Assembly (NCBI RefSeq): GCF_030123405.1
Contig: NZ_CP126110.1
Span: 3,906,001-3,970,000 of the forward strand
From: Neobacillus sp. WH10
GTDB taxonomy: Bacteria; Bacillota; Bacilli; Bacillales; Cytobacillaceae
Direction of reading: 5' to 3'
DNA: 64,000 bases
Shown here: in pieces, positions 9,172 to 18,264 of the stretch
Position numbering within the stretch: position 1 is the first letter of the stretch
Layout: every line of letters starts with the position of its first letter
Notes under the pieces: model-generated
The model's input: only the letters and a program-made list of their open reading frames with translations
What the model was told of the DNA's origin: nothing
Databases searched by the model: none
Position numbers and translations under genes: made by a program

Positions 9172-9524
9172 GAATTCAGCTCACTGCGGATATCTTCAAT
9201 AGGTGCATCGCCCCATAACCGTTCTAAATTGTAATAGCCTCTTTCCTCTCGATGGAAGACGTGGGCAACTACATCACCTAAATCAATTAAAACCCATCTC
9301 GCTTCATCAAAACCCTCGATTCTTTTAACATCATAGCCCTTTTCCTGCGCTTTTTCTTTCATTTCTCTTGCAATTGCCTGAACTTGTTTATCTGAATTTC
9401 CATGGCAAATGATAAAGTAATCCGCAATTAGGGAAATCCCTTTCATATTAAGGGCAAGAATGTCTTCAGCACGTTTATCGTCTGCCGCTTTAACGGTAAT
9501 TTTTAAAAGTTCTTGATTATACAT
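9168..9524 (-). CDS. rsfS: Ribosomal silencing factor RsfS
   Basis: Binds uL14 of the 50S subunit and blocks joining to 30S in starved cells. The 118-residue protein shows KAADDKRAEDILALNMKGIS, DYFIICHGNSDKQVQAI and VLIDLGDVVAHVFHREERGY, the conserved core of the Iojap/RsfS family. Between yqeK and yqeM as in B. subtilis (yqeL). Confidence 0.95.
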   Translation of the reverse strand: MYNQELLKITVKAADDKRAEDILALNMKGISLIADYFIICHGNSDKQVQAIAREMKEKAQEKGYDVKRIEGFDEARWVLIDLGDVVAHVFHREERGYYNLERLWGDAPIEDIRSELNS

Positions 9525-9527
9525 TCA

Positions 9528-10094
9528 TCAATCCTCCAGTTTATTAATAAGGTCATTGTAAGTAAAAAACGTTTCAGGGTATACAGTTTGATTCTTTTTC
9601 ATTAAAAATAGAATGGTATTTTGAACCGCTTTAATTAAAGCTCGATCTAGATTTTCCTTGGCCATTTCTCTTACTTCATCGACTCCGGGAAAATGTCTTC
9701 CAGGTTCAATATAATCAGCTAAATAGATTATTTTTTCCAGCAAGGTCATATTGGCCCTGCCCGAGGTATGGTAGCGAATAGCATTCAATACTTCACAATC
9801 GGTAATGCCGGCTTCTTTCTCCACCAGGTAAGCTCCAACAGGGGCATGCCACAATTCTGTATTAAATTCCAGCAAATCCTGCGGAAATCCCTGGGAGACA
9901 ATAATTTCTTTCATTTCATCCTTTGGTCGAAACTTCGCATAATCATGAAAAATAGCGGCCACTTCCGCTTTCTTTTGATCTGCCCCATATTGTCCGGCTA
10001 AGGTAATGGCCGTTTCCATTACCCCTAACGTATGCTGATAACGGTGCTCTGTTAATTGTGTTTTGACCAATTCTAATGCCTTTTCACGTTCCAT
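9528..10094 (-). CDS. yqeK: YqeK HD-domain Ap4A hydrolase
   Basis: HD-superfamily phosphohydrolase that splits diadenosine tetraphosphate symmetrically in characterised homologues. Metal-binding residues are visible in YQHTLGV, AAIFHDYAKF and a later LWHAPVGAYL plus YHTSG. ATG 10094 (MEREKALEL) is chosen because GAGGAG lies 10 bases upstream; a TTG at 10112 overlaps that site. It overlaps the nadD stop by 11 bp. Confidence 0.92.
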   Translation of the reverse strand: MEREKALELVKTQLTEHRYQHTLGVMETAITLAGQYGADQKKAEVAAIFHDYAKFRPKDEMKEIIVSQGFPQDLLEFNTELWHAPVGAYLVEKEAGITDCEVLNAIRYHTSGRANMTLLEKIIYLADYIEPGRHFPGVDEVREMAKENLDRALIKAVQNTILFLMKKNQTVYPETFFTYNDLINKLED

Positions 10095-10653
10095 ATAAAT
10101 GTTTCTCCTCAATATAATCGATTACCGGATCGGGTAATAAATAACGAACCGTCCTTCCTCTTTTCATTCTATCCCTAATCATACTCGATGACACATCAAA
10201 TGCTGGAACATCAACATAAAGTACAGGATAGTCTGTTTGATGACTATACGACGTCCTTTCAACCCCAACAAATTGGACCAGGTTGACGAGTTCATTAATT
10301 TTATGCCATTTCGGTAAATATTCAATCATATCGGCCCCGATAATAAAGAAAAATTGATGGTCAGTGTATTCCATATTAAGCATTTTTATCGTATCAACTG
10401 TATAGGAAGGTCCTTCGCGTTTAAGCTCAATCGGTTGAATCGTAAAAGCTGGATTTCCTGCGATTGCCAGATTTAGCATCTGCAAACGATCCGCATCCTT
10501 GACCGATTCCGATTTTTCCTTATGCGGCGGCTCATGATTTGGCATAAACCAAATCTCATCAAGCTGAAGTGCAAAATGAACTTCATTGGCAATCAAAAGA
10601 TGTCCATAATGCGGCGGATCAAACGTTCCACCTAATATTCCAACCTTTTTCAT
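10084..10653 (-). CDS. nadD: Nicotinate-nucleotide adenylyltransferase
   Basis: Forms nicotinate adenine dinucleotide in NAD synthesis. GILGGTFDPPHYGHLLIANE is the nucleotidyltransferase signature (GxFxPxHxGH) and SSSMIRDRMKRGR the C-terminal ISSTxIR-like motif. The ATG at 10653 fits this core start; an in-frame ATG at 10677 is also possible, but its extra residues are not conserved. Confidence 0.95.
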   Translation of the reverse strand: MKKVGILGGTFDPPHYGHLLIANEVHFALQLDEIWFMPNHEPPHKEKSESVKDADRLQMLNLAIAGNPAFTIQPIELKREGPSYTVDTIKMLNMEYTDHQFFFIIGADMIEYLPKWHKINELVNLVQFVGVERTSYSHQTDYPVLYVDVPAFDVSSSMIRDRMKRGRTVRYLLPDPVIDYIEEKHLYGT

Positions 10654-10680
10654 GCTTTCGCCATCCTTTACTTTCATTAA

Positions 10681-10971
10681 TTAAGGAAGAGTAATTGTTT
10701 TCTTTTCAACAGACTCCTTATAAAGAACAATAGTGCTGCCTATGATTTGCACGATTTCTGCACCAGTTCCTTCTGCCAATTGCTCGGCAACTACTGTTTT
10801 ATCTTCTTCACAGTTTTGCAAAACACTAACTTTAAAAAGTTCTCTTGCTTCTAGTGCATCTAAGATTTGTTTTTTCATATTGTCATTTACGCCGCCCTTA
10901 CCTACTTGAAAAATAGGATCTAAGTGGTGTGCCTTTGAACGTAAAAATCTTTTTTGTTTACCTGTTAACAT
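10681..10971 (-). CDS. yhbY: RNA-binding protein YhbY (CRM domain)
   Basis: 96-residue single CRM-domain protein linked to 50S assembly (YqeI in B. subtilis). MLTGKQKRFLRSKAHHLDPI, FQVGKGGVND and the GSTIVLYKES end are diagnostic. Start follows CTAGGAGGAAACCC and overlaps the aroE stop by 7 bp. Confidence 0.95.
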   Translation of the reverse strand: MLTGKQKRFLRSKAHHLDPIFQVGKGGVNDNMKKQILDALEARELFKVSVLQNCEEDKTVVAEQLAEGTGAEIVQIIGSTIVLYKESVEKKTITLP

Positions 10972-11804
10972 GGGTTTCCTCCTAGTTGAACTAACACATT
11001 ATTTCTCATTCTTTGTACATCAGGGAAAAATCCTGTCCATTTTTCAAAGGCAAGGGCACCCTGATACACAAACATGTTAATTCCGTTTTGAATTCTTGCA
11101 CCTTTTAAAGCTGCAGCATGTAAAAATTGCGTTTCTAACGGATTATAAATTATATCACAAACGAATGACTGTTTACGTAAATTGTCCAAATTAAGGGGCT
11201 GTTCAGCCATTTTCGGGGACATACCGATCATCGTGGTTTGAATAATTAAATCATATTCCCCTATATTTTCGCTAGCTTCCTTTAAAGACAATGCCCTTGA
11301 TGAACTATCATAAGGACAATCCTCAATGAGTTTCGCGGCTGTCTCTAAAGTACGGTTCGCAATGTCTAGTACGAGAGGTTTTTCCTTGGCCATGGTAAAA
11401 TAAATCGCTCTAGCCGCTCCCCCTGCACCAATCATCAATATCCTTTGTTCCGATACCATAGGTACGATGGTATTTATCCCTTTTAAAAAGCCAGGGCCAT
11501 CTGTGTTATAGCCAATCAGACTGCCGTCTTCATTGACAACCGTATTTACAGCACCAATGCTTGCGGCTAATTCATCTACCCCATCGAGAAAGGGAATGAT
11601 ATTACTTTTATGTGGTATGGTTACATTAAACCCGCCGGCACCAATTGCTTTTAATCCTTTAACCGCCGAGCCAAGATCTTCTGCCTTTACTTGAAAAGGG
11701 AGATAGTGGGCATCTTTCTGATAAAATGAAAATAAATCATTCAACATAACAGGTGACATGGAATGTCCAATCGGATCCCCCAAAACAGCATATAACTTTT
11801 TCAC
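10965..11804 (-). CDS. aroE: Shikimate dehydrogenase
   Basis: Reduces 3-dehydroshikimate to shikimate with NADPH. VLGDPIGHSMSPVMLND binds substrate, NVTIPHKSNII holds the catalytic Lys, YNTDGPGF the partner Asp, and MIGAGGAARAI the nucleotide loop. GTG 11804 is preferred because GGTGGGGAG lies just upstream; the in-frame ATG at 11822 has no ribosome site. Confidence 0.94.
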   Translation of the reverse strand: MKKLYAVLGDPIGHSMSPVMLNDLFSFYQKDAHYLPFQVKAEDLGSAVKGLKAIGAGGFNVTIPHKSNIIPFLDGVDELAASIGAVNTVVNEDGSLIGYNTDGPGFLKGINTIVPMVSEQRILMIGAGGAARAIYFTMAKEKPLVLDIANRTLETAAKLIEDCPYDSSSRALSLKEASENIGEYDLIIQTTMIGMSPKMAEQPLNLDNLRKQSFVCDIIYNPLETQFLHAAALKGARIQNGINMFVYQGALAFEKWTGFFPDVQRMRNNVLVQLGGNPC

Positions 11805-11837
11805 TTGTTTCTCCCCACCCATTTTACGACTTCAAAA

Positions 11838-12944
11838 TTATATTAAAGATTTCCTGATCAACGTTTGCACACCCTTTGGAACGTAAGCCGCCACTTTTGC
11901 CCCTGGCTCGTTTACCGTGATCCAGCCGAGTCCGGAAAAAACAATATCCGTTTTCGCTTCTTTTATGATAAAGTCTTGTTTCACAAGCTCTGGAAACGTC
12001 TCTATTTGCTCTGGCCCTGGTGGGGTCAGCATTTCCCCGACATGCTTTTCATAAAGCTCGGAAGCATTTTCTATTTTGGTTCGGTGAATATTCAATTCAT
12101 TGGAAACATAACAAACAAATGATCTTCTGCCGCCGCTAATATAATCGAACCGTGCTAAGCCACCAAAGAATAATGTTTGCCCTTCGTTCAATTGAAACAC
12201 CTTTGGCTTGATTTCTTTTTTAGGGGTAATAATTTTTAAGTCCTTCTTATCTACAAAATGCGCCATTTGATGATGGTTGATAATCCCCGGTGAATCAATT
12301 AATGATTTCTCATCATCAAGTGGGATTTTGATAATATCAAGCGTCGTCCCTGGAAAGTGGGAGGTCGTAATAACGTCCCCTTCTCCTGTTACTTCTTTAA
12401 TGATTCTATTTATAAAAGTTGATTTTCCTACATTTGTACAACCTACGACATAAACGTCTTTCCCGTTCCGCAACTCGTCAATGGCAGCTGCTGTTTCCTT
12501 CACATTTAAACCTTTTGCAGCACTGACAAGGAACACCTCTTCAGGTCTTAGCCCCAGGTCCTTTGCTTCCTGCTTCATCCAGTTAATCATTTTAGAATGC
12601 TTCACAGACTTCGGCAGCAAATCAACCTTATTTCCAACAAGTACGACCTTGTTTTGTCCGACAAACCGGTGTAATCCTGGAAGCCAGCTGCCATTAAAGT
12701 CAAAAATGTCGACAATCATGACAATCAGAGCATCCGTCCTGCCCATTTCATTTAAGATTTTTAAAAAGTCATCGTCAGTTAAATTTACATCCTGAACCTC
12801 GTTGTAATGTTTAAGACGGAAACATCTTTGGCAAATAATCGCCTCCTTTTCCAAAGCAGATGCTGGCGCATATCCTAGTATTTCTGGGTTATCCGTTTGC
12901 ACTTTAACACCGCAGCCCATGCAAATATATTGTTGTTCACTCAC
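11838..12944 (-). CDS. yqeH: Circularly permuted ribosome-assembly GTPase YqeH
   Basis: Required for 30S assembly. An N-terminal zinc finger (CMGCG and CQRCF) precedes a permuted G domain: G4 VGNKVDLL, G5 SAAKG, then G1 GCTNVGKSTF, G2 FPGTTLD and G3 DSPGI. The C-terminal half is the RNA-binding region. GTG start behind GGAGGATTAATCT. It is four bases from yqeG and heads the aroE-yhbY-nadD string. Confidence 0.95.
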   Translation of the reverse strand: MSEQQYICMGCGVKVQTDNPEILGYAPASALEKEAIICQRCFRLKHYNEVQDVNLTDDDFLKILNEMGRTDALIVMIVDIFDFNGSWLPGLHRFVGQNKVVLVGNKVDLLPKSVKHSKMINWMKQEAKDLGLRPEEVFLVSAAKGLNVKETAAAIDELRNGKDVYVVGCTNVGKSTFINRIIKEVTGEGDVITTSHFPGTTLDIIKIPLDDEKSLIDSPGIINHHQMAHFVDKKDLKIITPKKEIKPKVFQLNEGQTLFFGGLARFDYISGGRRSFVCYVSNELNIHRTKIENASELYEKHVGEMLTPPGPEQIETFPELVKQDFIIKEAKTDIVFSGLGWITVNEPGAKVAAYVPKGVQTLIRKSLI

Positions 12945-12947
12945 AGA

Positions 12948-13463
12948 TTAATCCTCCCACTGTAGCATGCCTTTTTTTCGGAACCAATTTAGAATTCTTC
13001 GTTCCACAAAGCGATTAAATTTTGTCCAGAATCCGTCCGTTTGGGCAACAGGAACAACGAGGATGGTATGAAAACCACTTCGGTTTCCGCCTAGAACATC
13101 CGTTAATAATTGATCCCCGATAACAACGGCTTCTTCCTTTTTAATGCCCATTTGTGAGATGGCTTTATAAAACGCCGGTCCCATCGGCTTTCTCGCCCGA
13201 AAAATAAACGGGATATTAAGCGGGTCAGAAAAAGCCTTTACTCTCTCTTCATTATTGTTGGAGACAATCGTTACGAGGATATTATGTTTTTTTATTTCAT
13301 CAAACCATTTAATCAATTGTGGGGTGGCAGTTGGTCGATCCCATTCCACTAACGTATTATCCAAATCCGTAATAATCCCTTTAACCCCTCTTGATTTTAA
13401 CTCTTCAGGAGATATATCCAAAATGCTTTTCACATGTTCATCTGGTAAAAATTGTTTTAACAC
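12948..13463 (-). CDS. yqeG: YqeG family HAD-IIIA phosphatase
   Basis: 171 residues with HAD motif I TDLDNTLVEWD, motif II VSNNNEERV and the late VVIGDQLLTDVLGG. Substrate uncertain; some homologues act on phosphatidylglycerophosphate. GTG start at 13463 behind GAGGTG. First gene of the yqe cluster. Confidence 0.92.
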   Translation of the reverse strand: MLKQFLPDEHVKSILDISPEELKSRGVKGIITDLDNTLVEWDRPTATPQLIKWFDEIKKHNILVTIVSNNNEERVKAFSDPLNIPFIFRARKPMGPAFYKAISQMGIKKEEAVVIGDQLLTDVLGGNRSGFHTILVVPVAQTDGFWTKFNRFVERRILNWFRKKGMLQWED

Positions 13464-13765
13464 TAAGCTTACACCTCATTAAATTCTAAATAAAATTGCT
13501 TTTTAAAGATATTGTTCTTCTGCACTCATCTTTTCTTGTACCATCATAACCAATTTTAACCTTTGTTTCAAAAGAAAAGCGAAAGTGCCGCTGACTGTAA
13601 ATGGAGTAGAACAAATTATTATTTTATCTTATTTTTCTTCAAATCTCGACAATACATGATATTAAATTACGAATCCTTTACATATAAAACGAATTTACTT
13701 CAGAAATATGACAAATTAAAGAAAAAAATAAATATTTTTCGACAAACACTAGCTTTCCCAAGACC

Positions 13766-13864
13766 TGTGGATAACCTTATTAACATTATACCCATTGAAT
13801 CATTTACATTTCGCTGATTTATAAACAAATTAATCACAAGTTATCCACTAGAACCTGTGGAAAA
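13766..13864. promoter_or_regulatory. DnaA box cluster upstream of sda
   Basis: Three DnaA-type boxes lie in the 523-bp yqeG-sda gap: tgtggataa (13766-13774), ttatccact (13841-13849) and tgtggaaaa (13856-13864). The first is a perfect match on the minus strand to TTATCCACA. In B. subtilis DnaA controls sda through such boxes, so the same link between replication initiation and sporulation is likely. The rest of the gap is A/T-rich without a convincing gene. Confidence 0.8.
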
Positions 13865-13986
13865 ACAGGACGATTGTTGTATAAGAATAAATTTGGTAGA
13901 TTTAGGGTACAACAATTGAACATACCATTATATGATTACAGTTCTACGATATAGAACAAATATTTTTTCCGGAGGTGGATTCTGAC

Positions 13987-14127
13987 GTGCGGAAACTGTC
14001 AGATGAATTATTAATTGAGTCATATTTTAAAGCAAGAGAATTAAACTTAAGTCCAGAATTTATTGGTCTCATTGAGTCCGAAATTAACCGGCGTTCTTTA
14101 TTCAAAAAAATTAAAAGATCTTCATAA
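13987..14127 (+). CDS. sda: Sporulation checkpoint protein Sda
   Basis: 46-residue inhibitor of the KinA histidine kinase that delays sporulation during active replication. The sequence starts MRKLSDELLIESYFKARELN and continues EFIGLIESEINRRS, matching Sda throughout. GTG start after CCGGAGGTGG. Upstream DnaA boxes support regulation by replication initiation. Confidence 0.93.
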   Translation: MRKLSDELLIESYFKARELNLSPEFIGLIESEINRRSLFKKIKRSS

Positions 14128-14138
14128 TTTTCAAACCT

Positions 14139-14160
14139 GCCCTTTAGGGCTTTTCTTTTT
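14139..14160 (+). terminator. sda terminator
   Basis: gccctttagggc followed by ttttcttttt, directly after the sda stop. Confidence 0.75.
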
Positions 14161-14342
14161 GTCTGGAAAAAGGGTCGGAACGCTGCAAGAATGAATCAGT
14201 GTTTCCAATCGAAGTGATAAATATCCATTTCTTTTTTTTAATAGTGAAGCCAAGCTCTGCTTACAGCCATTATTATGTTAGGCTGGTTCTTTCAATGGGT
14301 TCCATCGTAAATAACGGCGTGGTACGCTCAATTCTTTTTATT

Positions 14343-14376
14343 AAGGAAAAAGAATAACGGCGCCCTAAACGCCGTC
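14343..14376 (-). terminator. psd terminator
   Basis: Read leftward, an acggcg/cgccgt stem is followed by TATTCTTTTTCC, just past the psd stop. The sda-psd gap (14128-14386) holds only the two terminators. Confidence 0.8.
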
Positions 14377-14386
14377 AAACTGCATC

Positions 14387-15175
14387 TTATACAGATTTGG
14401 TCAAAATCCCGATTTTCTCCCCAACCTTTATATCTTTTGGAGACTGTAGCGTGGAATCAATTTGAAAGATATTCTTTTCAAATAATAGGACAACGGTTGA
14501 GCCGAAACTAAAATAGGCCATTTCTTTTCCCTTTACTAACTCGGAGCCCTTATGGGTGGTTTCAATCGAATTAACAAACATGGCTCCAACCTTTACAACT
14601 GCAACATGCCCAAATTCCGTTTTAACTTCCGTGATCACCCTGAAATTTTTGGCAAGTGTTCGAACACCATACTTTAATCCTAACTTATTTACTGGATATG
14701 ATTTCGTCCCCAGTGTCCATTGCTTCGTTACGATTCCATCCACCGGACTATGAATGCGATGATAATGACTAGGGCTTAAATACAGAATCATGTATGTACC
14801 ATTTAAATATTTTGCTAAGAGCTCTCGATCTCCCAGCATTTCTTCGATTGAATATGTCTTTCCTTTCACGATAATGTCACTTGTCTCATTAATCCGCCCA
14901 ACATCCTCAATAACGGCGTCAACAGGACTGACAACAGCATCATTACTTTTATCAATTCTCCTTGCATCTTGTATCAATGTCCTCACAAATAAATCGTGAA
15001 GAGTGGGATATTCAGATAAGCCTTTCTCCATTTCTTCCAGATTCAATTGATAAACCTTGGCGAAGGATGGTACAACAAAACGACTAATTCTTGAACGTGA
15101 AAACCGTTTTAAAATGCCGGAAGTCAACCTCCCATTCGTTAACTCAATCATAAGACGATATAACCCTTGTAACAT
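14387..15175 (-). CDS. psd: Phosphatidylserine decarboxylase proenzyme
   Basis: Makes phosphatidylethanolamine at the membrane. The 262-residue proenzyme has LSPSHYHRIHSPVDG (catalytic His) and FGSTVVLLFE near the end, where the Ser becomes the pyruvoyl group after self-cleavage (usually LGST; here FGST). It diverges from pssA, which supplies its substrate. Confidence 0.95.
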   Translation of the reverse strand: MLQGLYRLMIELTNGRLTSGILKRFSRSRISRFVVPSFAKVYQLNLEEMEKGLSEYPTLHDLFVRTLIQDARRIDKSNDAVVSPVDAVIEDVGRINETSDIIVKGKTYSIEEMLGDRELLAKYLNGTYMILYLSPSHYHRIHSPVDGIVTKQWTLGTKSYPVNKLGLKYGVRTLAKNFRVITEVKTEFGHVAVVKVGAMFVNSIETTHKGSELVKGKEMAYFSFGSTVVLLFEKNIFQIDSTLQSPKDIKVGEKIGILTKSV

Positions 15176-15302
15176 GAAACTACCCCCAAATAGTGTAAAA
15201 ATACTCTTTACGAAAAGACATAAAACGCTTAGAATTAAATAATATAGTATAAACTAAAGAAATTGATTCCCTTCTGGCTTGAGGAAAGGAGTGCTGTGAA
15301 GA

Positions 15303-15842
15303 ATGTTTTTATTGGACGTACTGGATCAGACATTAAAAAAGCTAAAATCCCAAACAGCAAATGTCATCACTTTAACTAATTTATCACTGGGCGGATTTGC
15401 GATCATATTCGGGCTACATGGAAATTTAAGATTAAGCCTGCTTCTCATTTTCATCGCAGCATTAGCAGATCGGTTTGACGGCATGATTGCCCGAAAATTT
15501 AATATTGAATCAGAGCTTGGGAAACAATTGGATTCCATGAGTGATATTATATCATTTGGAGTGGCACCTGCACTATTACTATTCCAAGGAATTTTACATG
15601 AATTTGGTGGACCTGGTTCATTTTTCACAGTATTCTACATCGGATGCGGTGCATTCAGATTGGCACGTTTCAATATTACGGAAAGCAATGGATATTTTAC
15701 CGGATTACCTATTACGGCAGCAGGCTGCTTGGTAACCTTAAGTTTCTTGGCCATTCCATACCTTCCATCCCAATCGTTCTTATTTATTATCATCATTCTA
15801 TCATTCCTAATGGTAAGTCCATTTAAACTGAAAAAAGTATAA
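15303..15842 (+). CDS. pssA: CDP-diacylglycerol-serine O-phosphatidyltransferase
   Basis: Membrane enzyme making phosphatidylserine. The CDP-alcohol phosphatidyltransferase motif is complete: DGMIAR, then eight residues to G, then DSMSD. About six hydrophobic segments; 179 residues is usual for Bacillus PssA. Start behind GGAAAGGAG. Works with divergent psd. Confidence 0.94.
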   Translation: MFLLDVLDQTLKKLKSQTANVITLTNLSLGGFAIIFGLHGNLRLSLLLIFIAALADRFDGMIARKFNIESELGKQLDSMSDIISFGVAPALLLFQGILHEFGGPGSFFTVFYIGCGAFRLARFNITESNGYFTGLPITAAGCLVTLSFLAIPYLPSQSFLFIIIILSFLMVSPFKLKKV

Positions 15843-15855
15843 TTACTAACAAATT

Positions 15856-15896
15856 TGACCTCCTTTAGCGACCCACTAAGAGAGGTCATTTTTTAT
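15856..15896 (+). terminator. pssA terminator
   Basis: tgacctc (15856-15862) pairs with gaggtca (15882-15888), followed by ttttttattttt. Confidence 0.8.
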
Positions 15897-16035
15897 TTTT
15901 CAATAAAAAAAATTTCAGGACAGACACATTTTCTCTTTTTTTTCATAGGAATTATTAATAGGCTTTAGTCTAAATAAAACTAATAGGAAAGTTTACTTCC
16001 TTATTATTGGTAAAAAAGCATGGGGGTGGATGTGG

Positions 16036-16488
16036 ATGTCTGGAATCTTAACAGCTCTCGGTTATTTAATGAAGGAATTTTTATTTCTTGTTTCCTATGT
16101 AAAAAATAATGCCTTTCCTCAGCCCCTATCTGCTGCAGATGAACGAAAGTACCTACGATTAATGGCAGAAGGGGACCCGCATGCACGGAATATGTTAATT
16201 GAACATAATTTACGGCTTGTCGCGCATATCGTAAAAAAATTCGAAAATACCGGTGAGGATTCGGAAGATTTAATCTCAATCGGAACAATTGGTTTAATTA
16301 AAGCGATCGAGAGCTACTCTGAGGGGAAAGGAACAAAGCTTGCTACGTATGCCGCCAGATGTATTGAAAATGAAATTCTGATGCATTTACGTGCACTCAA
16401 GAAGACGAAAAAGGATGTTTCCCTGCATGACCCGATTGGTCAGGATAAAGAGGGAAATGAAATACCACTAACATGTTATCTGTTTTAG
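16036..16488 (+). CDS. sigK: RNA polymerase sigma-K, 5' part (interrupted by prophage)
   Basis: N-terminal part of the late mother-cell sigma factor, including the pro-sequence (ILTALGYLMKEFLFLVSYV) and region 2 (NLRLVAHIVKKFENTGED, LISIGTIGLIKAIESY, ATYAARCIENEILMHLRALK). Homology stops after DKEGNE; the last nine codons before TAG are phage DNA. The true host part ends at 16463 and continues at 53785 after excision. ATG 16036 is 6 bases after GGGGGTGG; ATG 16030 is the alternative. As it stands the product is a truncated, inactive sigma factor lacking regions 3 and 4. Confidence 0.95.
   Translation: MSGILTALGYLMKEFLFLVSYVKNNAFPQPLSAADERKYLRLMAEGDPHARNMLIEHNLRLVAHIVKKFENTGEDSEDLISIGTIGLIKAIESYSEGKGTKLATYAARCIENEILMHLRALKKTKKDVSLHDPIGQDKEGNEIPLTCYLF
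16456..16483. other. attL: core repeat plus left inverted arm
   Basis: Core aatgaaat (16456-16463) followed by the arm accactaacatgttatctgt (16464-16483). The same core occurs at 53777-53784, and the exact inverse of the arm precedes it. The host sigK frame is restored by joining at this core. Confidence 0.93.
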
Positions 16489-16526
16489 AATATCGAAAAA
16501 GCCAAGCGCTTGGAAATCTAATTATC

Positions 16527-17165
16527 TTACCGAATCTCCTCGAACGTAAGAACCTCATGACGAATTCCTTTCAACCATTCCGTTAGCTTCTTTTTCCGCG
16601 ATTCAGTTTTTGTAAAAAAATACAAAATTGGAGTTTGGTCTTTAAAAGCCGGCAGCACTTCTCTGTATGATTCAATTTTCTTTTTGTTATCAATCATTTT
16701 CCGTTCGTTGTCTACTTCGATTAAATAGAGATAACCATTTCTTTTAAATATAGCGTCACAGATGACTTTCTTTTTGTTTGATAATGATAACCCCTGAAAG
16801 GATATTCCAAAACTATTTAGTGCCTTCTCGTTCTTTTCTAGTAGGTGTTCATTCTTCCAATCATGCGGACATTTAAAGTATATATAAACTTCATTTCTCA
16901 TTAACGAATGAAGTGTTTGATAGCTTACGGTTGTATCATTTTTTTCTGAGGCAATAAACTCTCTACCTTTTTTGTTTAGATAGATTACTTTTTCCTTGTG
17001 AAAATAGGTTTCGTGGATATACGGCCGAAGTTGAGTGGAGATAATACGGCAGGCGTTGCGGTAGTTTAAGTGGTGGATATTCTGTAAGTGTTTAATTTTT
17101 ACGATTCCGAGTCGGTCGATTGTCTGTAGAATGGTTTCTACTCTTTCTTGAGTCGATGAGATCAT
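16527..17165 (-). CDS. Replication-relaxation family protein
   Basis: 212 residues. The N-terminal half looks like a winged helix (ILQTIDRLGIVKIKHLQNIH); the second half has an endonuclease-like fold with ICDAIFKRNGYLYLIEVDNE. This matches plasmid and phage replication-relaxation proteins (PF13814). Its first 74 bases overlap the FtsK-like gene upstream, so the two are coupled. Such pairs occur in Bacillus prophages and plasmids; their role in replication or maintenance is inferred. Confidence 0.75.
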   Translation of the reverse strand: MISSTQERVETILQTIDRLGIVKIKHLQNIHHLNYRNACRIISTQLRPYIHETYFHKEKVIYLNKKGREFIASEKNDTTVSYQTLHSLMRNEVYIYFKCPHDWKNEHLLEKNEKALNSFGISFQGLSLSNKKKVICDAIFKRNGYLYLIEVDNERKMIDNKKKIESYREVLPAFKDQTPILYFFTKTESRKKKLTEWLKGIRHEVLTFEEIR

Positions 17166-18264
17166 CCTTTCTCTCCTCCATCATTTTGAACATCATATTG
17201 TCGTCAATATACGGTACCTGAACGGTTCTACACTTTTCCACCTTATAAATGGCTCTGCCTGGTATAGATGGCAAATCCTCAGCCCCAATATCATCTAATA
17301 TGACACGACTAGAGACTTGCGAAGCTGCTATAAAAGAAATTCGAGAAACAATATTCATTTTTATGCTCATATTCACCGATTTTGAAGAAGGATACTGGGT
17401 GCCGTAAATGCATCTGTAACCAACCGCCCTACCAATACGGCAAATCTCACTTAAGGCAGCTTGACAAAATTGAGCGTACTTCTTTTCCTCTCCCACTTTT
17501 AGATCAGGCGATAACTCAGCTCCTTCATCAACAATAACAAATGTTCTCTTTTTAATTGGTGTATCATTAATGTTGGTATAGCCATTTTTTCTAAAATGTA
17601 GCTCCATCTTTTTCATTTTTTCTACAATGGCTCCGAGTACCTCTGCTGTTTCATACACATTGCAAGAAACAGCTTTAACCTGAGGTAACGAGGAATACTT
17701 ATAAAACTCTAAACCTCCTTTTAAATCCAAAATATAAAACTCTACATCTGCAGGATTATTCAATAACAATGTATGGAAGATAGATTTCATGAAAACTGTT
17801 TTTCCGAATCCAGGAACACCACCAACTAAAAAATGGGCGTATTTATCAAAATCATGATATAAAATACCTTTTGGATTTTTCCCTATGGGTACTTCCCACG
17901 TACCAGGTCGGAATAAGTCCGCATCATAATCCCACTTTTTCGGCAATTGCTCATGAAACACCTCCATTTTCAAATAACCATCTACCTCAATTTCTACTTC
18001 TTTTTGCAAAGCTTCTTTTATCGCTGACAAAACATCCTCAATATCCTCCGTATTCAGTCCATACGGCATAGAAAACAAATATGTGGTATATCCTTCGCAT
18101 TGGATTTTACTCTTTAAATTAGGGTATTGGAGTACGTCATTACGCTTAATGCAAACTCCTTTGTTCTCAAATATTTGTTTAATGATGGTTTCGTCTTTTA
18201 TTTTCCCTTTTGGCAGGAATGCAGCTACACCTACGGCAAGGGGTAAAGCTAACCATTCGAGCAT
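17092..18264 (-). CDS. FtsK/SpoIIIE-like DNA translocase
   Basis: A 390-residue ATPase with Walker A GGVPGFGKTVFM, Walker B TFVIVDEGAEL and a late YGTQYPSSKSV element. One short hydrophobic N-terminal segment (WLALPLAVGVAAFLP) may anchor it. ATG 18264 follows AGGAGGTGCAAA; the longer open frame to 18384 has no such site. It is similar to translocases in Bacillus plasmids, conjugative elements and Wbeta/gamma-type phages. Likely role: DNA movement or maintenance of a circular form. Confidence 0.85.
   Translation of the reverse strand: MLEWLALPLAVGVAAFLPKGKIKDETIIKQIFENKGVCIKRNDVLQYPNLKSKIQCEGYTTYLFSMPYGLNTEDIEDVLSAIKEALQKEVEIEVDGYLKMEVFHEQLPKKWDYDADLFRPGTWEVPIGKNPKGILYHDFDKYAHFLVGGVPGFGKTVFMKSIFHTLLLNNPADVEFYILDLKGGLEFYKYSSLPQVKAVSCNVYETAEVLGAIVEKMKKMELHFRKNGYTNINDTPIKKRTFVIVDEGAELSPDLKVGEEKKYAQFCQAALSEICRIGRAVGYRCIYGTQYPSSKSVNMSIKMNIVSRISFIAASQVSSRVILDDIGAEDLPSIPGRAIYKVEKCRTVQVPYIDDNMMFKMMEERKDDLIDSRKSRNHSTDNRPTRNRKN

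Noticed and set aside
16490..16526. ccaagcgcttgg palindrome near attL as a second att element
   Set aside because: No matching copy at the right end; probably a short chance palindrome or part of a weak terminator.
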